Assembly (NCBI GenBank): GCA_016712715.1
Contig: JADJQM010000002.1
Coordinates: 1-64,000, forward strand
Direction of reading: 5' to 3'
Origin: Rhodospirillaceae bacterium
GTDB taxonomy: Bacteria; Pseudomonadota; Alphaproteobacteria; Dongiales; Dongiaceae
DNA length: 64,000 bases
Part shown: piece by piece, positions 16,189-25,615 of the stretch
Layout of the letters: every line of letters starts with the position of its first letter
Position numbering within the stretch: the stretch's first letter is position 1
The notes under the pieces: generated by a model
The model's database searches: none
Told to the model about the DNA's origin: nothing
The model's input: only the letters and a program-made list of their open reading frames with translations
Program-made: the position numbers and the translations under genes

Positions 16189-16860
16189 ATGACCGGCTAT
16201 TTCGTCACCGCCACCGGCACCGATATCGGCAAGACCTATGTCAGCGCTGCCTTGCTGCGCCATTGGCGGCGAGAGCAGCGCGCCATCGCTGCCCTTAAGC
16301 CGGTCATGAGCGGGTTTGATCCTGCCGATGTGCCGGGCTCGGATGCCGGGCAATTGCTGACGGCGCTGGACGCGCCAATGGATATCCAGGGGCTCAACCT
16401 CATCTCGCCCTGGCGCTTCCTGGCACCGCTCTCGCCCGACATGGCGGCAGCTCGCGAAGGCAAGACCATCCCCTATGACAAACTGGTCGCCACCTGCCGC
16501 GCGGTGGCCGGCATGATGCCGGCGGATGGCCGCCTCATCATCGAAGGCGTGGGGGGTGTGTTCGTGCCGCTCGACGACCGGCATACGGTCATGGATTGGA
16601 TGGCCGATCTCGATCTGCCCATCCTGCTGGTAGCCGGATCCTATCTTGGGACGATCAGCCATACATTGGCGGCCTTGGCGGCGATGCGGCACCATCACCT
16701 GGAACCCCACGCCGTCATCCTCAATGAATCGCCGGTGAGCCCGGTTCCGGTTCAGGAAACCGCGACCACCCTCGCCCGCCATTGGCCGGGCCTGCCGATC
16801 CACACTTTGGGGCGCACCGCCACGGCAGCGGAAATCGCCCATCTCGCCGCTGTGCTATGA
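16189..16860 (+). CDS. bioD: Dethiobiotin synthetase
   Basis: 223 residues. ATP-dependent carboxylation and ring closure of DAPA to dethiobiotin. The N-terminal FVTATGTDIGKTYVSAALL is the modified P-loop of BioD, ALKPVMSG the substrate-binding Lys segment, and LIIEGVGGVFVPL the conserved EGAGG-type loop (here EGVGG). Divergent from bioBA with a 112-bp shared upstream region, so both arms can be controlled together. Confidence 0.95.
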   Translation: MTGYFVTATGTDIGKTYVSAALLRHWRREQRAIAALKPVMSGFDPADVPGSDAGQLLTALDAPMDIQGLNLISPWRFLAPLSPDMAAAREGKTIPYDKLVATCRAVAGMMPADGRLIIEGVGGVFVPLDDRHTVMDWMADLDLPILLVAGSYLGTISHTLAALAAMRHHHLEPHAVILNESPVSPVPVQETATTLARHWPGLPIHTLGRTATAAEIAHLAAVL

Positions 16861-16914
16861 GGGATTTCGCCATAATCGGCGGTGTAGCGTTGGCAGAGAA
16901 ACAGGCCTTGCTGC

Positions 16915-16968
16915 GGCGCACTGTTGAAACAGCAGGTCGATGAGTTCCTGCGCGAAGTGCGCGGCTAG
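16915..16968 (+). pseudogene. Possible 3' remnant of a methyl-accepting chemotaxis protein gene
   Basis: An open stretch ending at TAG 16966-16968 reads GALLKQQVDEFLREVRG, which closely resembles the extreme C-terminus of many alphaproteobacterial chemoreceptors (L-x2-Q-V-D-x-F-L-x-x-V-R). Nothing upstream in this frame resembles the rest of an MCP and there is no start codon with a ribosome site. It overlaps the 3' end of the convergent gene by 4 bp. The match is short and could be chance. Confidence 0.3.
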
Positions 16969-17801
16969 GCCGCCCGCAGAATACGGAAGCCTTCGATTTC
17001 CTTGACGATGGGGAGCTTGGGCCAGCGTTTGCTGTCGTGAAGGATGATGAGCCGGTCGAGATCGCCGCCGATCTCGGTATTGATGCGGTCCATCGTCTTC
17101 AGTTGTTCCCAGATACTACCCACCCCGTTGGCAAGCGGCACATAGACGCCGTCATGGTTATGGCCCTTGATGTTGCGCCCGTCATAGACGCAGTCGCCGG
17201 AGATGACGAGGCGGCCTTTGTTCGTTTCCAGGATGGCGAATTGCTGGCCGAGGGTGTGACCCTGGCCGAAGCGCACATGAAGGCCCGGCAGAACATTGTC
17301 GCGATCCCCTTCCAGCAATGTAAGGCGATGCTCGACCGAGGCGTCGAAGGCATTGCGAAGATCGTCCGGATTGATGATGGCCGTCAGGAAGCCGAATTGC
17401 GGCGGCAGGGCCATCGCTTCGATCCAGGACAGGATCTCGGCCTTCTGCACCCAGATATGCGCCTTGGGAAACTTGCCGATCGAACCCATATGGTCAAAAT
17501 GCGCGTGCGAGATGACGATATCCGTCACCTGCTCCGGCGCCACGCCAAGTTCCGCCAGCATGCGCAAGGGCGAGATCCAATCCGGAATCCCGAAGCGGAC
17601 CCCCATTTCAGCGCCGATTCCTTCCTGCATGAATCCGGTATCGATCAAGACCACCTTTTCCCCACGCCGCGCCATGACGAACGAAAAGGGCAAATCGACC
17701 ACGCCATCGTCATGTGCGCCGCTGATCAGTCCGTCGAGCGGTTGGTCCTTTGACCGCGCGAATTCGATGACAAAAACTTCCCAAGGCGACGCCGCGATCA
17801 T
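16965..17801 (-). CDS. Metallo-beta-lactamase-fold hydrolase (AHL-lactonase-like)
   Basis: 278 residues from ATG 17801 (GGGAG 6 bases upstream; a TTG at 17816 overlapping the permease stop is the alternative). The zinc motif is HAHFDH (H-x-H-x-D-H) after TDIVIS, with further ligands in GHTLGQQ and SGDCVYD. The layout, with LIDTGF near residue 55, matches the N-acyl-homoserine lactonase/quorum-quenching group, whose members also open other lactones. It is the last gene of a sugar-type ABC importer operon, so hydrolysis of a sugar lactone or lactone-like nutrient is as likely as quorum quenching. No signal peptide; cytoplasmic. Confidence 0.8.
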   Translation of the reverse strand: MIAASPWEVFVIEFARSKDQPLDGLISGAHDDGVVDLPFSFVMARRGEKVVLIDTGFMQEGIGAEMGVRFGIPDWISPLRMLAELGVAPEQVTDIVISHAHFDHMGSIGKFPKAHIWVQKAEILSWIEAMALPPQFGFLTAIINPDDLRNAFDASVEHRLTLLEGDRDNVLPGLHVRFGQGHTLGQQFAILETNKGRLVISGDCVYDGRNIKGHNHDGVYVPLANGVGSIWEQLKTMDRINTEIGGDLDRLIILHDSKRWPKLPIVKEIEGFRILRAA

Positions 17802-17812
17802 GACCTGCTCCC

Positions 17813-18808
17813 TCAATTTTCCGCCATCTGTCGGCCCAGGCTGGAAAGGCCGACGGCAATGATAAGAATGGCGCCCTGCAGGATATATTGCGAATAGGTC
17901 GGCGCCCCGAAGATATTGAGGCCATTGAAGCCGAAGGCGATGATCAGCGCGCCGACGAAGGTGCCGATGATATGGAATTCACCGTCGCGCAAGGTAGCGG
18001 ACCCCAGGAACACCGCGGCGAAGGCCGTGAGCAGATAGGAATCGGCGGCACTCGTCGTGCCGCTGCCAAGGCGCGACGCAAGCAGGGTACCGGTCAGCGC
18101 CGCACACACGCCGGACAGCACGAAGCCCAGGATCTTGATTCGGTCGACATTGATCCCGGCAAGCCGAGCCGCGGCCGGATTGCCACCCACCGCCTGGATT
18201 TCCTGGCCGATGGCGCTCTTTTCCACCAGCAGCCAAAGACTGCCCAGCACGGCAACCATGATCACGATGTTGTTGGGGATGCCGAACAGCCAACGCCCCA
18301 GCGACAATTGCAGGAACGCCTCCGGCACGCCGGCAACGATCGGCACGCCGGCCGAGTAAGCGAAGGCGAGGCCCGTGAGGATCGTCCCAACCCCCAACGT
18401 CGCGATGACGGAATTGACCTTCGCCTTGGTGACGATTAGGCCGTTGACCAGGCCGATCAAGGCGCCGACCAGCAGGATGACGACGATGGCCGCTGGAATT
18501 GGCAGCCCGTGCCGCACGATAAGCCCGGTCACAAAGACGCCGTGCAGGCTGGCCGCAAATCCGATCGACAAATCAAGCTCACCGACGATGACGGCCATGG
18601 TGAGGCCGCCCGCGATGATCATGGCGAGCGACGCCTGGTTGATCACGTTGGTGAAATTACCCAGGGTTGGAAACGCCTTGGGCGAGAGAATCGAAAAGGC
18701 CGCCAGCATGAGAACCAGCCCGATGATGGTGGCATAGCGTGCAAAGACGCTGAGCGCATGCTTGGCCCCTGGCGAGAGGCGGCGATTGCTGAGCACGATA
18801 TCGGTCAT
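17813..18808 (-). CDS. Sugar ABC transporter permease (RbsC/XylH-type)
   Basis: 331 residues with eight to ten hydrophobic segments in the BPD_transp_2 pattern. GGLTMAVIVGELDLSIGFAASLHG is the conserved region where RbsC-type permeases read GIDLSVG, and AVGGNPAAARLAGINVDRIK is the cytoplasmic coupling loop. It forms the membrane channel with the ATPase at 18824 and the binding protein at 20408. A 15-bp gap separates it from the ATPase gene, with GGAACGGAG before the start. Confidence 0.93.
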   Translation of the reverse strand: MTDIVLSNRRLSPGAKHALSVFARYATIIGLVLMLAAFSILSPKAFPTLGNFTNVINQASLAMIIAGGLTMAVIVGELDLSIGFAASLHGVFVTGLIVRHGLPIPAAIVVILLVGALIGLVNGLIVTKAKVNSVIATLGVGTILTGLAFAYSAGVPIVAGVPEAFLQLSLGRWLFGIPNNIVIMVAVLGSLWLLVEKSAIGQEIQAVGGNPAAARLAGINVDRIKILGFVLSGVCAALTGTLLASRLGSGTTSAADSYLLTAFAAVFLGSATLRDGEFHIIGTFVGALIIAFGFNGLNIFGAPTYSQYILQGAILIIAVGLSSLGRQMAEN

Positions 18809-18823
18809 GGGCTCCGTTCCTTA

Positions 18824-20380
<1,557 letters not shown>

Positions 20381-20407
20381 GCTCCCCCTTGAATGCCTAG
20401 GTGACGA

Positions 20408-21349
20408 TCACTTGATCGCGTCAGGATGATCGGTGATGAACTGCTCGACCGACTCCTTGGTCACCACGACCGCGGGCACTTCCGCCGCCTTGGGCTGCCA
20501 GCCGTCGCCTGCTTTCCTGATCTCGTCCAGCATCTTCACCATGTTGTAACCCTCGGTGTAGCTGTCCTGCCAGGCGGTGGCGGTCATATGGCCGTTGCGG
20601 ATGTTCTCCAGCGCCTGCGCATTGCCGTTGATGCCGTAAACCTTGACGTCGTCCCGGCCCTGCGCGCGCAGGGCACCGATCGCGCCGATGGCAGGATCGT
20701 CCCAGCAGCCCCAGATGGCAAGCGGTTCGGAACCGGCCGGATGCGAGGTCAGCCAGGCATTGGCATATTGCGCGCCATCCTCGAAATAGCCCGGAATGCG
20801 CACTTCATTCTTGGTGACGTTGATGTCGGGATGCTGTGCCAGGATCTCGTCCATCACCGTTTCGCGGTTCCGGCAGACCTCGCCGGTACGGTAGGTCAAA
20901 GCCAGCACGCTGCCTTTGCCACCCATATCCTTGGCCATCATTTCAACGATCGGCGTTGCCATCGGGCCGCCGGAACCGTTGGTGGCAGCGACCGTGCTGC
21001 CGAGGCCGCCGCCCCAGGTCACGACGGGGATGCCGGCGCTTTTCGCGGCATCAAGCCCGGCACCGATGGAGGAGAAGGGGAACACCATGTCGATGATCAC
21101 ATGGGCGCCGCGCTGCGCGAAATTCTGGATTGCCGAGTTGGCCTGATCGGCGCTGCCGGCGGCGTCGATGACCGAGACTTCCCAGCCCAATTCGGCCGCG
21201 GCCGCCTCGGCCCCTTTGATGTAGCGGACATTGTTGGCTTCAGTCGCGGCGATCGAGACGATGCCGACCAGCGGCTTGTCAGCCAATGCCAAATTCGCAC
21301 CCAAGGTCAGACCGAGCCCGAGCGCGCAGAATCCGAGTGTCTTCCTCAT
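20408..21349 (-). CDS. Periplasmic sugar-binding protein of the ABC importer
   Basis: 313 residues from ATG 21349 (GGGAGGG 4 bases upstream). Signal peptide MRKTLGFCALGLGLTLGANLALA, shown here only as its start MRKTLGF and end NLALA, then a type-I binding-protein fold (Peripla_BP_4) with VGIVSIAA, GAHVIIDMVFPF, GIPVVTWGGGLGS and IWGCWDDPAIGAIGALRAQG. Substrate is probably a pentose, hexose or sugar derivative. First gene of the operon, divergent from the LacI regulator; an operator copy lies 55 bp upstream. Confidence 0.92.
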   Translation of the reverse strand: MRKTLGFCALGLGLTLGANLALADKPLVGIVSIAATEANNVRYIKGAEAAAAELGWEVSVIDAAGSADQANSAIQNFAQRGAHVIIDMVFPFSSIGAGLDAAKSAGIPVVTWGGGLGSTVAATNGSGGPMATPIVEMMAKDMGGKGSVLALTYRTGEVCRNRETVMDEILAQHPDINVTKNEVRIPGYFEDGAQYANAWLTSHPAGSEPLAIWGCWDDPAIGAIGALRAQGRDDVKVYGINGNAQALENIRNGHMTATAWQDSYTEGYNMVKMLDEIRKAGDGWQPKAAEVPAVVVTKESVEQFITDHPDAIK

Positions 21350-21403
21350 GTTTCCCTCCCACAGGAACCGGGGCTGTCCGCTTTGGTGTTTGGCGAACAT
21401 GTC

Positions 21404-21417
21404 CTAACCGTTTCGCC
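21404..21417 (-). promoter_or_regulatory. LacI-type operator 1
   Basis: CTAACCGTTTCGCC, the exact reverse complement of operator 2 at 21490-21503. Each copy is itself an imperfect dyad with a central CG (GCGAAAC-GGTTAGC), typical of LacI-family sites. It lies 55 bp upstream of the binding-protein start. Confidence 0.7.
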
Positions 21418-21460
21418 AGAATTACGCAGGAGGATGCGATGATCAAGCAGAATCTGGCGG

Positions 21461-21488
21461 TAGACTTTTATTTTCAGCGCGGTAAATT
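21461..21488 (+). promoter_or_regulatory. Candidate promoter of the LacI regulator gene
   Basis: TAGACT (21461-21466), 16-bp spacer, TAAATT (21483-21488). Operator 2 begins 2 bp after the -10 element, so regulator binding would block the start site; autorepression is inferred. Confidence 0.35.
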
Positions 21489-21489
21489 G

Positions 21490-21503
21490 GGCGAAACGGT
21501 TAG
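21490..21503 (+). promoter_or_regulatory. LacI-type operator 2
   Basis: GGCGAAACGGTTAG, ending 11 bp before the regulator ATG. Together with operator 1, 86 bp away and in reverse orientation, it could support looping repression of both divergent units. Confidence 0.7.
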
Positions 21504-21514
21504 CTGGATAGTAA

Positions 21515-22546
21515 ATGGCGACGATTCGGGATGTAGCGAAGGCTGCTGGGGTGTCGATTGCGACGGTGTCGGCCGTCGTGAACGATTCCGCCTATGTCAG
21601 CCCCGAATTGCGCAAGCGGGTGCAGACCGCCATCGAACAACTGGATTACGCCCCCTCGGCCGTGGCGCGAAACCTCAATCGCGGCAAGAGCCAGCTCATC
21701 GCCATCGTCGTCGCCGATCTCTCCAACCCCTTCTACAGTCATGTGGTCTGCCTCGCCGAAGCGGCGGCGGCGGCATGGGACTACTCACTGGTCGTCTTCA
21801 ACAGCGATGAAAAGCCCGAGGCCGAAAAGCGCATCATGTCGCGGATCCGGCAGATCTCCTGCGACGGCGTCGTCCTGGTGCCGGTTGGCGAGATGGCGCA
21901 GCACCTGCAGCGCGACCATGAAGGGAAGTCGATCCCAACGGTCCTCTTCGGCCGCGTGTTCGAGGACCGCCGGTCCGACACGGTCACCATCGACAATGAA
22001 TCCGCCGGCCGACAGGCCACCAATTATCTGCTCGATCTCGGCCATCGTCGCATCGGGTCGATCACCGGGCCACTCCACCTCACCACCGGCCGCGGCCGCT
22101 ATGAAGGCATGATGCAGGCCCTGCAGGCACGTGGTGTCACACCCTTGCCGCAGCATATTCGCCAGGGCGAGTTCCGCGAGGAAGTCGCCTATGCCATGGC
22201 GCGTGAGATGCTGGAACGGCCGGACCGGCCGACGGCGCTTTATGTCGCCAATGGCGTGATGGCCCTGGGCCTCATGCGGGCCCTGGCCGATCTGGGGCTG
22301 AAATGCCCGGAGGATATCTCGATCGCCTCGACTGATACCATCACCGGCATCAGCGGCCTGCGCCCCCGTCTCACGCGCACCGAGCATCCGATCAACGAGA
22401 TGATCAACGAATCATTCCGCATGCTGATCAGCCGTATCAACAACAACGCGCCGCAAGCACCGCGCAACGTGGTCTTCCAGCCGACCCTGGTCGTCGGTGA
22501 AAGCTGCGCGCCCATTGTCGGCGCCTCGGCACCGATCGCCGTCTAA
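21515..22546 (+). CDS. LacI-family transcriptional regulator of the ABC importer operon
   Basis: 343 residues. The N-terminal LacI HTH is clear (TIRDVAKAAGVSIATVSAVVND, residues 3-24, shown in part) with hinge region YAPSAVARNLNRG; the remaining ~280 residues are a periplasmic-binding-like sensor (IAIVVADLSNPFYSHVV, TIDNESAGRQAT, HRRIGSITGP). Divergent from the importer; operators 1 and 2 lie between. The effector is presumably the transported sugar. Its stop overlaps the convergent msrP stop by 4 bp. Confidence 0.93.
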   Translation: MATIRDVAKAAGVSIATVSAVVNDSAYVSPELRKRVQTAIEQLDYAPSAVARNLNRGKSQLIAIVVADLSNPFYSHVVCLAEAAAAAWDYSLVVFNSDEKPEAEKRIMSRIRQISCDGVVLVPVGEMAQHLQRDHEGKSIPTVLFGRVFEDRRSDTVTIDNESAGRQATNYLLDLGHRRIGSITGPLHLTTGRGRYEGMMQALQARGVTPLPQHIRQGEFREEVAYAMAREMLERPDRPTALYVANGVMALGLMRALADLGLKCPEDISIASTDTITGISGLRPRLTRTEHPINEMINESFRMLISRINNNAPQAPRNVVFQPTLVVGESCAPIVGASAPIAV

Positions 22547-23517
22547 TAGAAAAACGTGCGGTCGTTGAGGTCGGGATAGAGGCCGGCCACGAAGTCGCCA
22601 TAGCCATTGAAGATCTGCGTCGGCACGCGCTCGCCCGAGCCCAGCAGGCGCTCCGTCTCCTGGCTCCAGCGCGGATGCGAAAAGGCCGGATTGACGTTGG
22701 CATAAAAGCCATACTCGCTGCTCTGCAGGGCCTGCCACAGCCCCACCGGCTGCTCGTCGGTAAAGGTGATGCGCTGGATACCCTTGGCCGACTTGAATCC
22801 GTATTTCCAGGGCAGCGCGATGCGGAAAGGCGCGCCGTTCTGCTTCGGCAATGCCTTGCCATAGATGCCGGTCACGACGAAGGCGAGTTCGTTGGTGGCC
22901 TCGGCCAGGGTCAGGCCTTCGATATAGGGCCAGGGATAGATCGGGTCATCCTGCCCCGGCGCCGCTTCGGCATTCATGAAGCTTTCAAAACGCAGGAATT
23001 TGGCGCCGGATTGCGGCTGCGCCAATTTCACCAATTCGGCCAACGGAAATCCGCTCCACGGCACCGCCATCGACCAGGCCTCGACGCAGCGGTGGCGGTA
23101 GTTGCGCTCCTCGAGCGGCATTTGCTTCAAGAGATCGTCGATCGCAATGGTCTGCGGCTTGTCGACCAACCCGTCGATCGTGATCACCCAGGGCCGGATG
23201 GGAAGTGCCTGTGCGGCGTCCTTGATGTCCTTCGACGTGCCGAATTCGTAGTAATTGTTATAGGAAGTGGCATCCGCTTCCGGCGTGAGATCGCGGTCGA
23301 GCGTGAATTTCTCGTTGCGCTTCACCGGATAGAGGCCCGCCGACGGATCCGGCGTGGCATCACCCTCGGCCGCCGCCTTCTTCTCGCAGGCGAGGAGCGC
23401 CGGGGCGAACACGGCGCCGGCGGCACCGGCCAGGAAGCGTCGCCGGTCCCGAAAGACATGCTCTGGCGTGAGCGCCGAATCCTTCAGCTCCCAACCACGG
23501 TACTTCCGGATCCACAT
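22543..23517 (-). CDS. msrP: Protein-methionine-sulfoxide reductase catalytic subunit MsrP (YedY), molybdopterin
   Basis: 324 residues from ATG 23517 (GAAGGAG 7 bases upstream). Tat signal with the twin-arginine run DRRRFLAGAAG, followed by PALLACEKK, which looks like a lipobox, so it may be a membrane-anchored lipoprotein rather than fully soluble. The oxidoreductase molybdopterin fold has the Mo-ligating Cys in NYRHRCVEAWSMAVPW and the ending RVPTQIFNGYGDFVAGLYPDL (in two parts). MsrP repairs oxidised methionine in the envelope using electrons from the heme membrane protein MsrQ; no msrQ is adjacent here. Confidence 0.93.
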   Translation of the reverse strand: MWIRKYRGWELKDSALTPEHVFRDRRRFLAGAAGAVFAPALLACEKKAAAEGDATPDPSAGLYPVKRNEKFTLDRDLTPEADATSYNNYYEFGTSKDIKDAAQALPIRPWVITIDGLVDKPQTIAIDDLLKQMPLEERNYRHRCVEAWSMAVPWSGFPLAELVKLAQPQSGAKFLRFESFMNAEAAPGQDDPIYPWPYIEGLTLAEATNELAFVVTGIYGKALPKQNGAPFRIALPWKYGFKSAKGIQRITFTDEQPVGLWQALQSSEYGFYANVNPAFSHPRWSQETERLLGSGERVPTQIFNGYGDFVAGLYPDLNDRTFFY

Positions 23518-23621
23518 CGTCATTCTCCTTCGGGCATCACAATTGACCAACGAATGGCCTAGACGTGATACGCGCACGATGGGGAATAGATTACAGGGGT
23601 TCCGTCACCGGCACAAAAGAA

Positions 23622-23650
23622 GACCGGCGCGGAACTGGCCCGCGCCGGTC
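23622..23650 (-). terminator. Rho-independent terminator of dps
   Basis: GACCGGCGCGG (23622-23632) pairs perfectly with CCGCGCCGGTC (23640-23650), 7-nt loop. Read on the minus strand it is followed by TTCTTTTGT. It starts 22 bp after the dps stop. Confidence 0.8.
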
Positions 23651-23672
23651 CTAACATATTGAATAACAGCCT

Positions 23673-24152
23673 TTACTTACTCAGAAGGGCACGCAGCATC
23701 CAGGCGTTCTTTTCATGGATCTGCATGCGCTGGGTAAGGAGGTCAGCCGTGGGCTCGTCACCCGCCTTATCGGCGGCCGGGAACACGCTGCGCGCCGTCT
23801 TCGAGATCGCTTCCTGCCCCGAAACAAGCTGCCGGATCATGTCTTCGGCCGAGGGGACACCCTGCTCTTCCTTGATCGAGGAAAGCTTGGCATAGGCGGC
23901 ATAGGTGCCCGGCGCCGGATAGCCCAGGGCGCGGATCCGTTCTGCGATAAGGTCGACGGCCAGCGCCAATTCCGTGTACTGCCCCTCGAACATCAGGTGC
24001 AGCGTGTTGAACATCGGCCCTTCGACGTTCCAATGGAAGTTATGGGTCTTCAAATAGAGCGTGTAGGTGTCGGCCAGCAGGCGCGACAGGCCGTCGGCAA
24101 TGGCCTTGCGGTCCTTTTTGGAGATACCGATATCGATTTCCATCTGTGCCAT
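23673..24152 (-). CDS. dps: Dps-family ferritin-like DNA-protection protein
   Basis: 159 residues, normal for Dps. Ferroxidase-site residues are visible: THNFHWNVEGP with the conserved His, and D-x10-12-D/E pattern in FEGQYTELALAVDLIAERIRALG. Dps forms a 12-mer that oxidises and stores iron with H2O2 and can coat DNA. ATG at 24152 has GAGG 9 bases upstream; another ATG 9 bp further upstream is too close to that site. Upstream on the minus strand TTTAGGACC and TTTAGAGCC repeat 12 bp apart, possibly an iron or peroxide regulator site. Next to msrP, another oxidative-damage gene. Confidence 0.94.
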   Translation of the reverse strand: MAQMEIDIGISKKDRKAIADGLSRLLADTYTLYLKTHNFHWNVEGPMFNTLHLMFEGQYTELALAVDLIAERIRALGYPAPGTYAAYAKLSSIKEEQGVPSAEDMIRQLVSGQEAISKTARSVFPAADKAGDEPTADLLTQRMQIHEKNAWMLRALLSK

Positions 24153-24252
24153 GCTCGCCATCCTCGTTGACTGGTTAGGCTCTAAATTTGGTCCTAAACC
24201 CCGACATTCGCAAGGCTTTAGGCCCGGCGGGCAGAATCAATTTTATCGCAGC

Positions 24253-24277
24253 CGGTGATCGAACGCCTCGATCACCG
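24253..24277. repeat. Stem-loop downstream of the aspartate aminotransferase gene
   Basis: CGGTGATCGA (24253-24262) pairs with TCGATCACCG (24268-24277), loop ACGCC, 15 bp past the stop of the minus-strand gene at 24292. No T run follows, so a terminator role is uncertain. Confidence 0.45.
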
Positions 24278-24291
24278 TTGCGCAGAACAGC

Positions 24292-25494
24292 TTAGCTCAG
24301 CTTCTCACAAGCGCGGATGATGCGGTTGCAGGCATCGCGCAGCGCGTCGGTCGAGGTGGCGTAGGAAATGCGGAAATGAGGGGACAGGCCGAAGGCCGAA
24401 CCCTGCACCGCGGCCACACCTTCCGATTCCAGCAGATAGGTCACGAAGTCGTCGTCGGTTGCGATCTTCTTGCCGTCCGGCGTGGTCTTGCCGATGGCGC
24501 CGGCACAGGACGGATAGACATAGAACGCCCCCTCCGGCTTGTGGCAATGCAGCCCCTTCGCCTTGTTGAGCATCTCGACCACGAGGTCGCGGCGTTCCTT
24601 GAACGAGACATTGTGCTTGGCGATGAAATCCTGCGGGCCGTTCAAGGCTTCGACCGCCGCCGCCTGGCTGATCGAGGACGGGTTCGAGGTCGATTGCGAC
24701 TGGATCTTGGCAATCGCCTTGATGAGCGGCGCCGGGCCGCCGGCATAGCCGATGCGCCAGCCCGTCATGCAATAGCTCTTCGAGACGCCGTTCATGGTCA
24801 GCGTGCGCTCATAGAGCTTCGGCTCGACCTCGGCGATCGTCGCGAACTTGAACTGGTCATAGACAAGATGCTCATACATGTCGTCGGTCAGCACCCAGAC
24901 ATGGGGGTGCTTCAACAGCACGTCGGCGATGGCGCGCAGTTCCTTGGCGGAATAGGCGGCACCCGTCGGGTTGCTGGGCGAATTGAGGATCAGCCATTTG
25001 GTCTTCGGCGTGATCGCCGCGTCGAGCATTTCCGGCTGCAGCTTGAACTGATGGTTCTGCCCGCATTCGACGAAGACCGGCGTGCCTTCGGCAAGATGCA
25101 CGATGTCCGGATAGGAGACCCAATAGGGCGCCGGGATGATCACTTCATCGCCCGGGTTCACCGTGGCGACCAGCGCGTTGTAGAGCACCTGCTTGCCGCC
25201 GGTGCCGACCGTGATCTGGTCGAGCTTGTAGTCGAGATTGTTCTCGCGCTTGAACTTGGCGATGATCGCCTTCTTCAGCGCATCGGTGCCATCGACATTG
25301 GTATATTTGGTGTCACCGGAATTGATCGCCTTGATCGCCGCCTGCTTGATGTTCTCCGGCGTATCGAAATCCGGTTCGCCGGCGCCAAGCCCGATGATGT
25401 CGCGGCCCTGTGCTTTGAGTTCGCGCGCCTTCATGGTGACGGCGATGGTGGGCGACGGTTTGATACGGTCGAGGCGGTCGGCGAGGAAAGCCAT
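24292..25494 (-). CDS. aatA: Aspartate aminotransferase, class I subgroup gamma (alphaproteobacterial AatA type)
   Basis: 400 residues. PLP fold type I. Visible features: GLGAGEPDFDTPENI near the N-terminus, PAPYWVSYPDIV, the substrate/PLP segment LNSPSNPTGAAYS, DDMYEHLVYD, and the Schiff-base Lys in NGVSKSYCMTGWRIGYAGGP; FRISYATS carries the arginine that binds the substrate carboxylate. Interconverts aspartate and oxaloacetate with glutamate/2-oxoglutarate; many of this subgroup also accept prephenate. ATG at 25494; stand-alone gene. Confidence 0.95.
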   Translation of the reverse strand: MAFLADRLDRIKPSPTIAVTMKARELKAQGRDIIGLGAGEPDFDTPENIKQAAIKAINSGDTKYTNVDGTDALKKAIIAKFKRENNLDYKLDQITVGTGGKQVLYNALVATVNPGDEVIIPAPYWVSYPDIVHLAEGTPVFVECGQNHQFKLQPEMLDAAITPKTKWLILNSPSNPTGAAYSAKELRAIADVLLKHPHVWVLTDDMYEHLVYDQFKFATIAEVEPKLYERTLTMNGVSKSYCMTGWRIGYAGGPAPLIKAIAKIQSQSTSNPSSISQAAAVEALNGPQDFIAKHNVSFKERRDLVVEMLNKAKGLHCHKPEGAFYVYPSCAGAIGKTTPDGKKIATDDDFVTYLLESEGVAAVQGSAFGLSPHFRISYATSTDALRDACNRIIRACEKLS

Positions 25495-25615
25495 TCTGGG
25501 TCACCTTTGGGTGGGTCAAACGAGGCTGGAAATTCGGGCGGGAACATAGCCCCCGCCCCCACCCCCTGCAACCCCCGCGAATGCAAACCAGCAATGCCCC
25601 TGGACGGGCAATGTC

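Noticed and set aside
21439..21600. Short open frame starting MIKQNLAVDFYFQRG after AGGAGG
   Set aside because: It runs through the candidate promoter and operator and into the LacI gene in another frame; no family resemblance.
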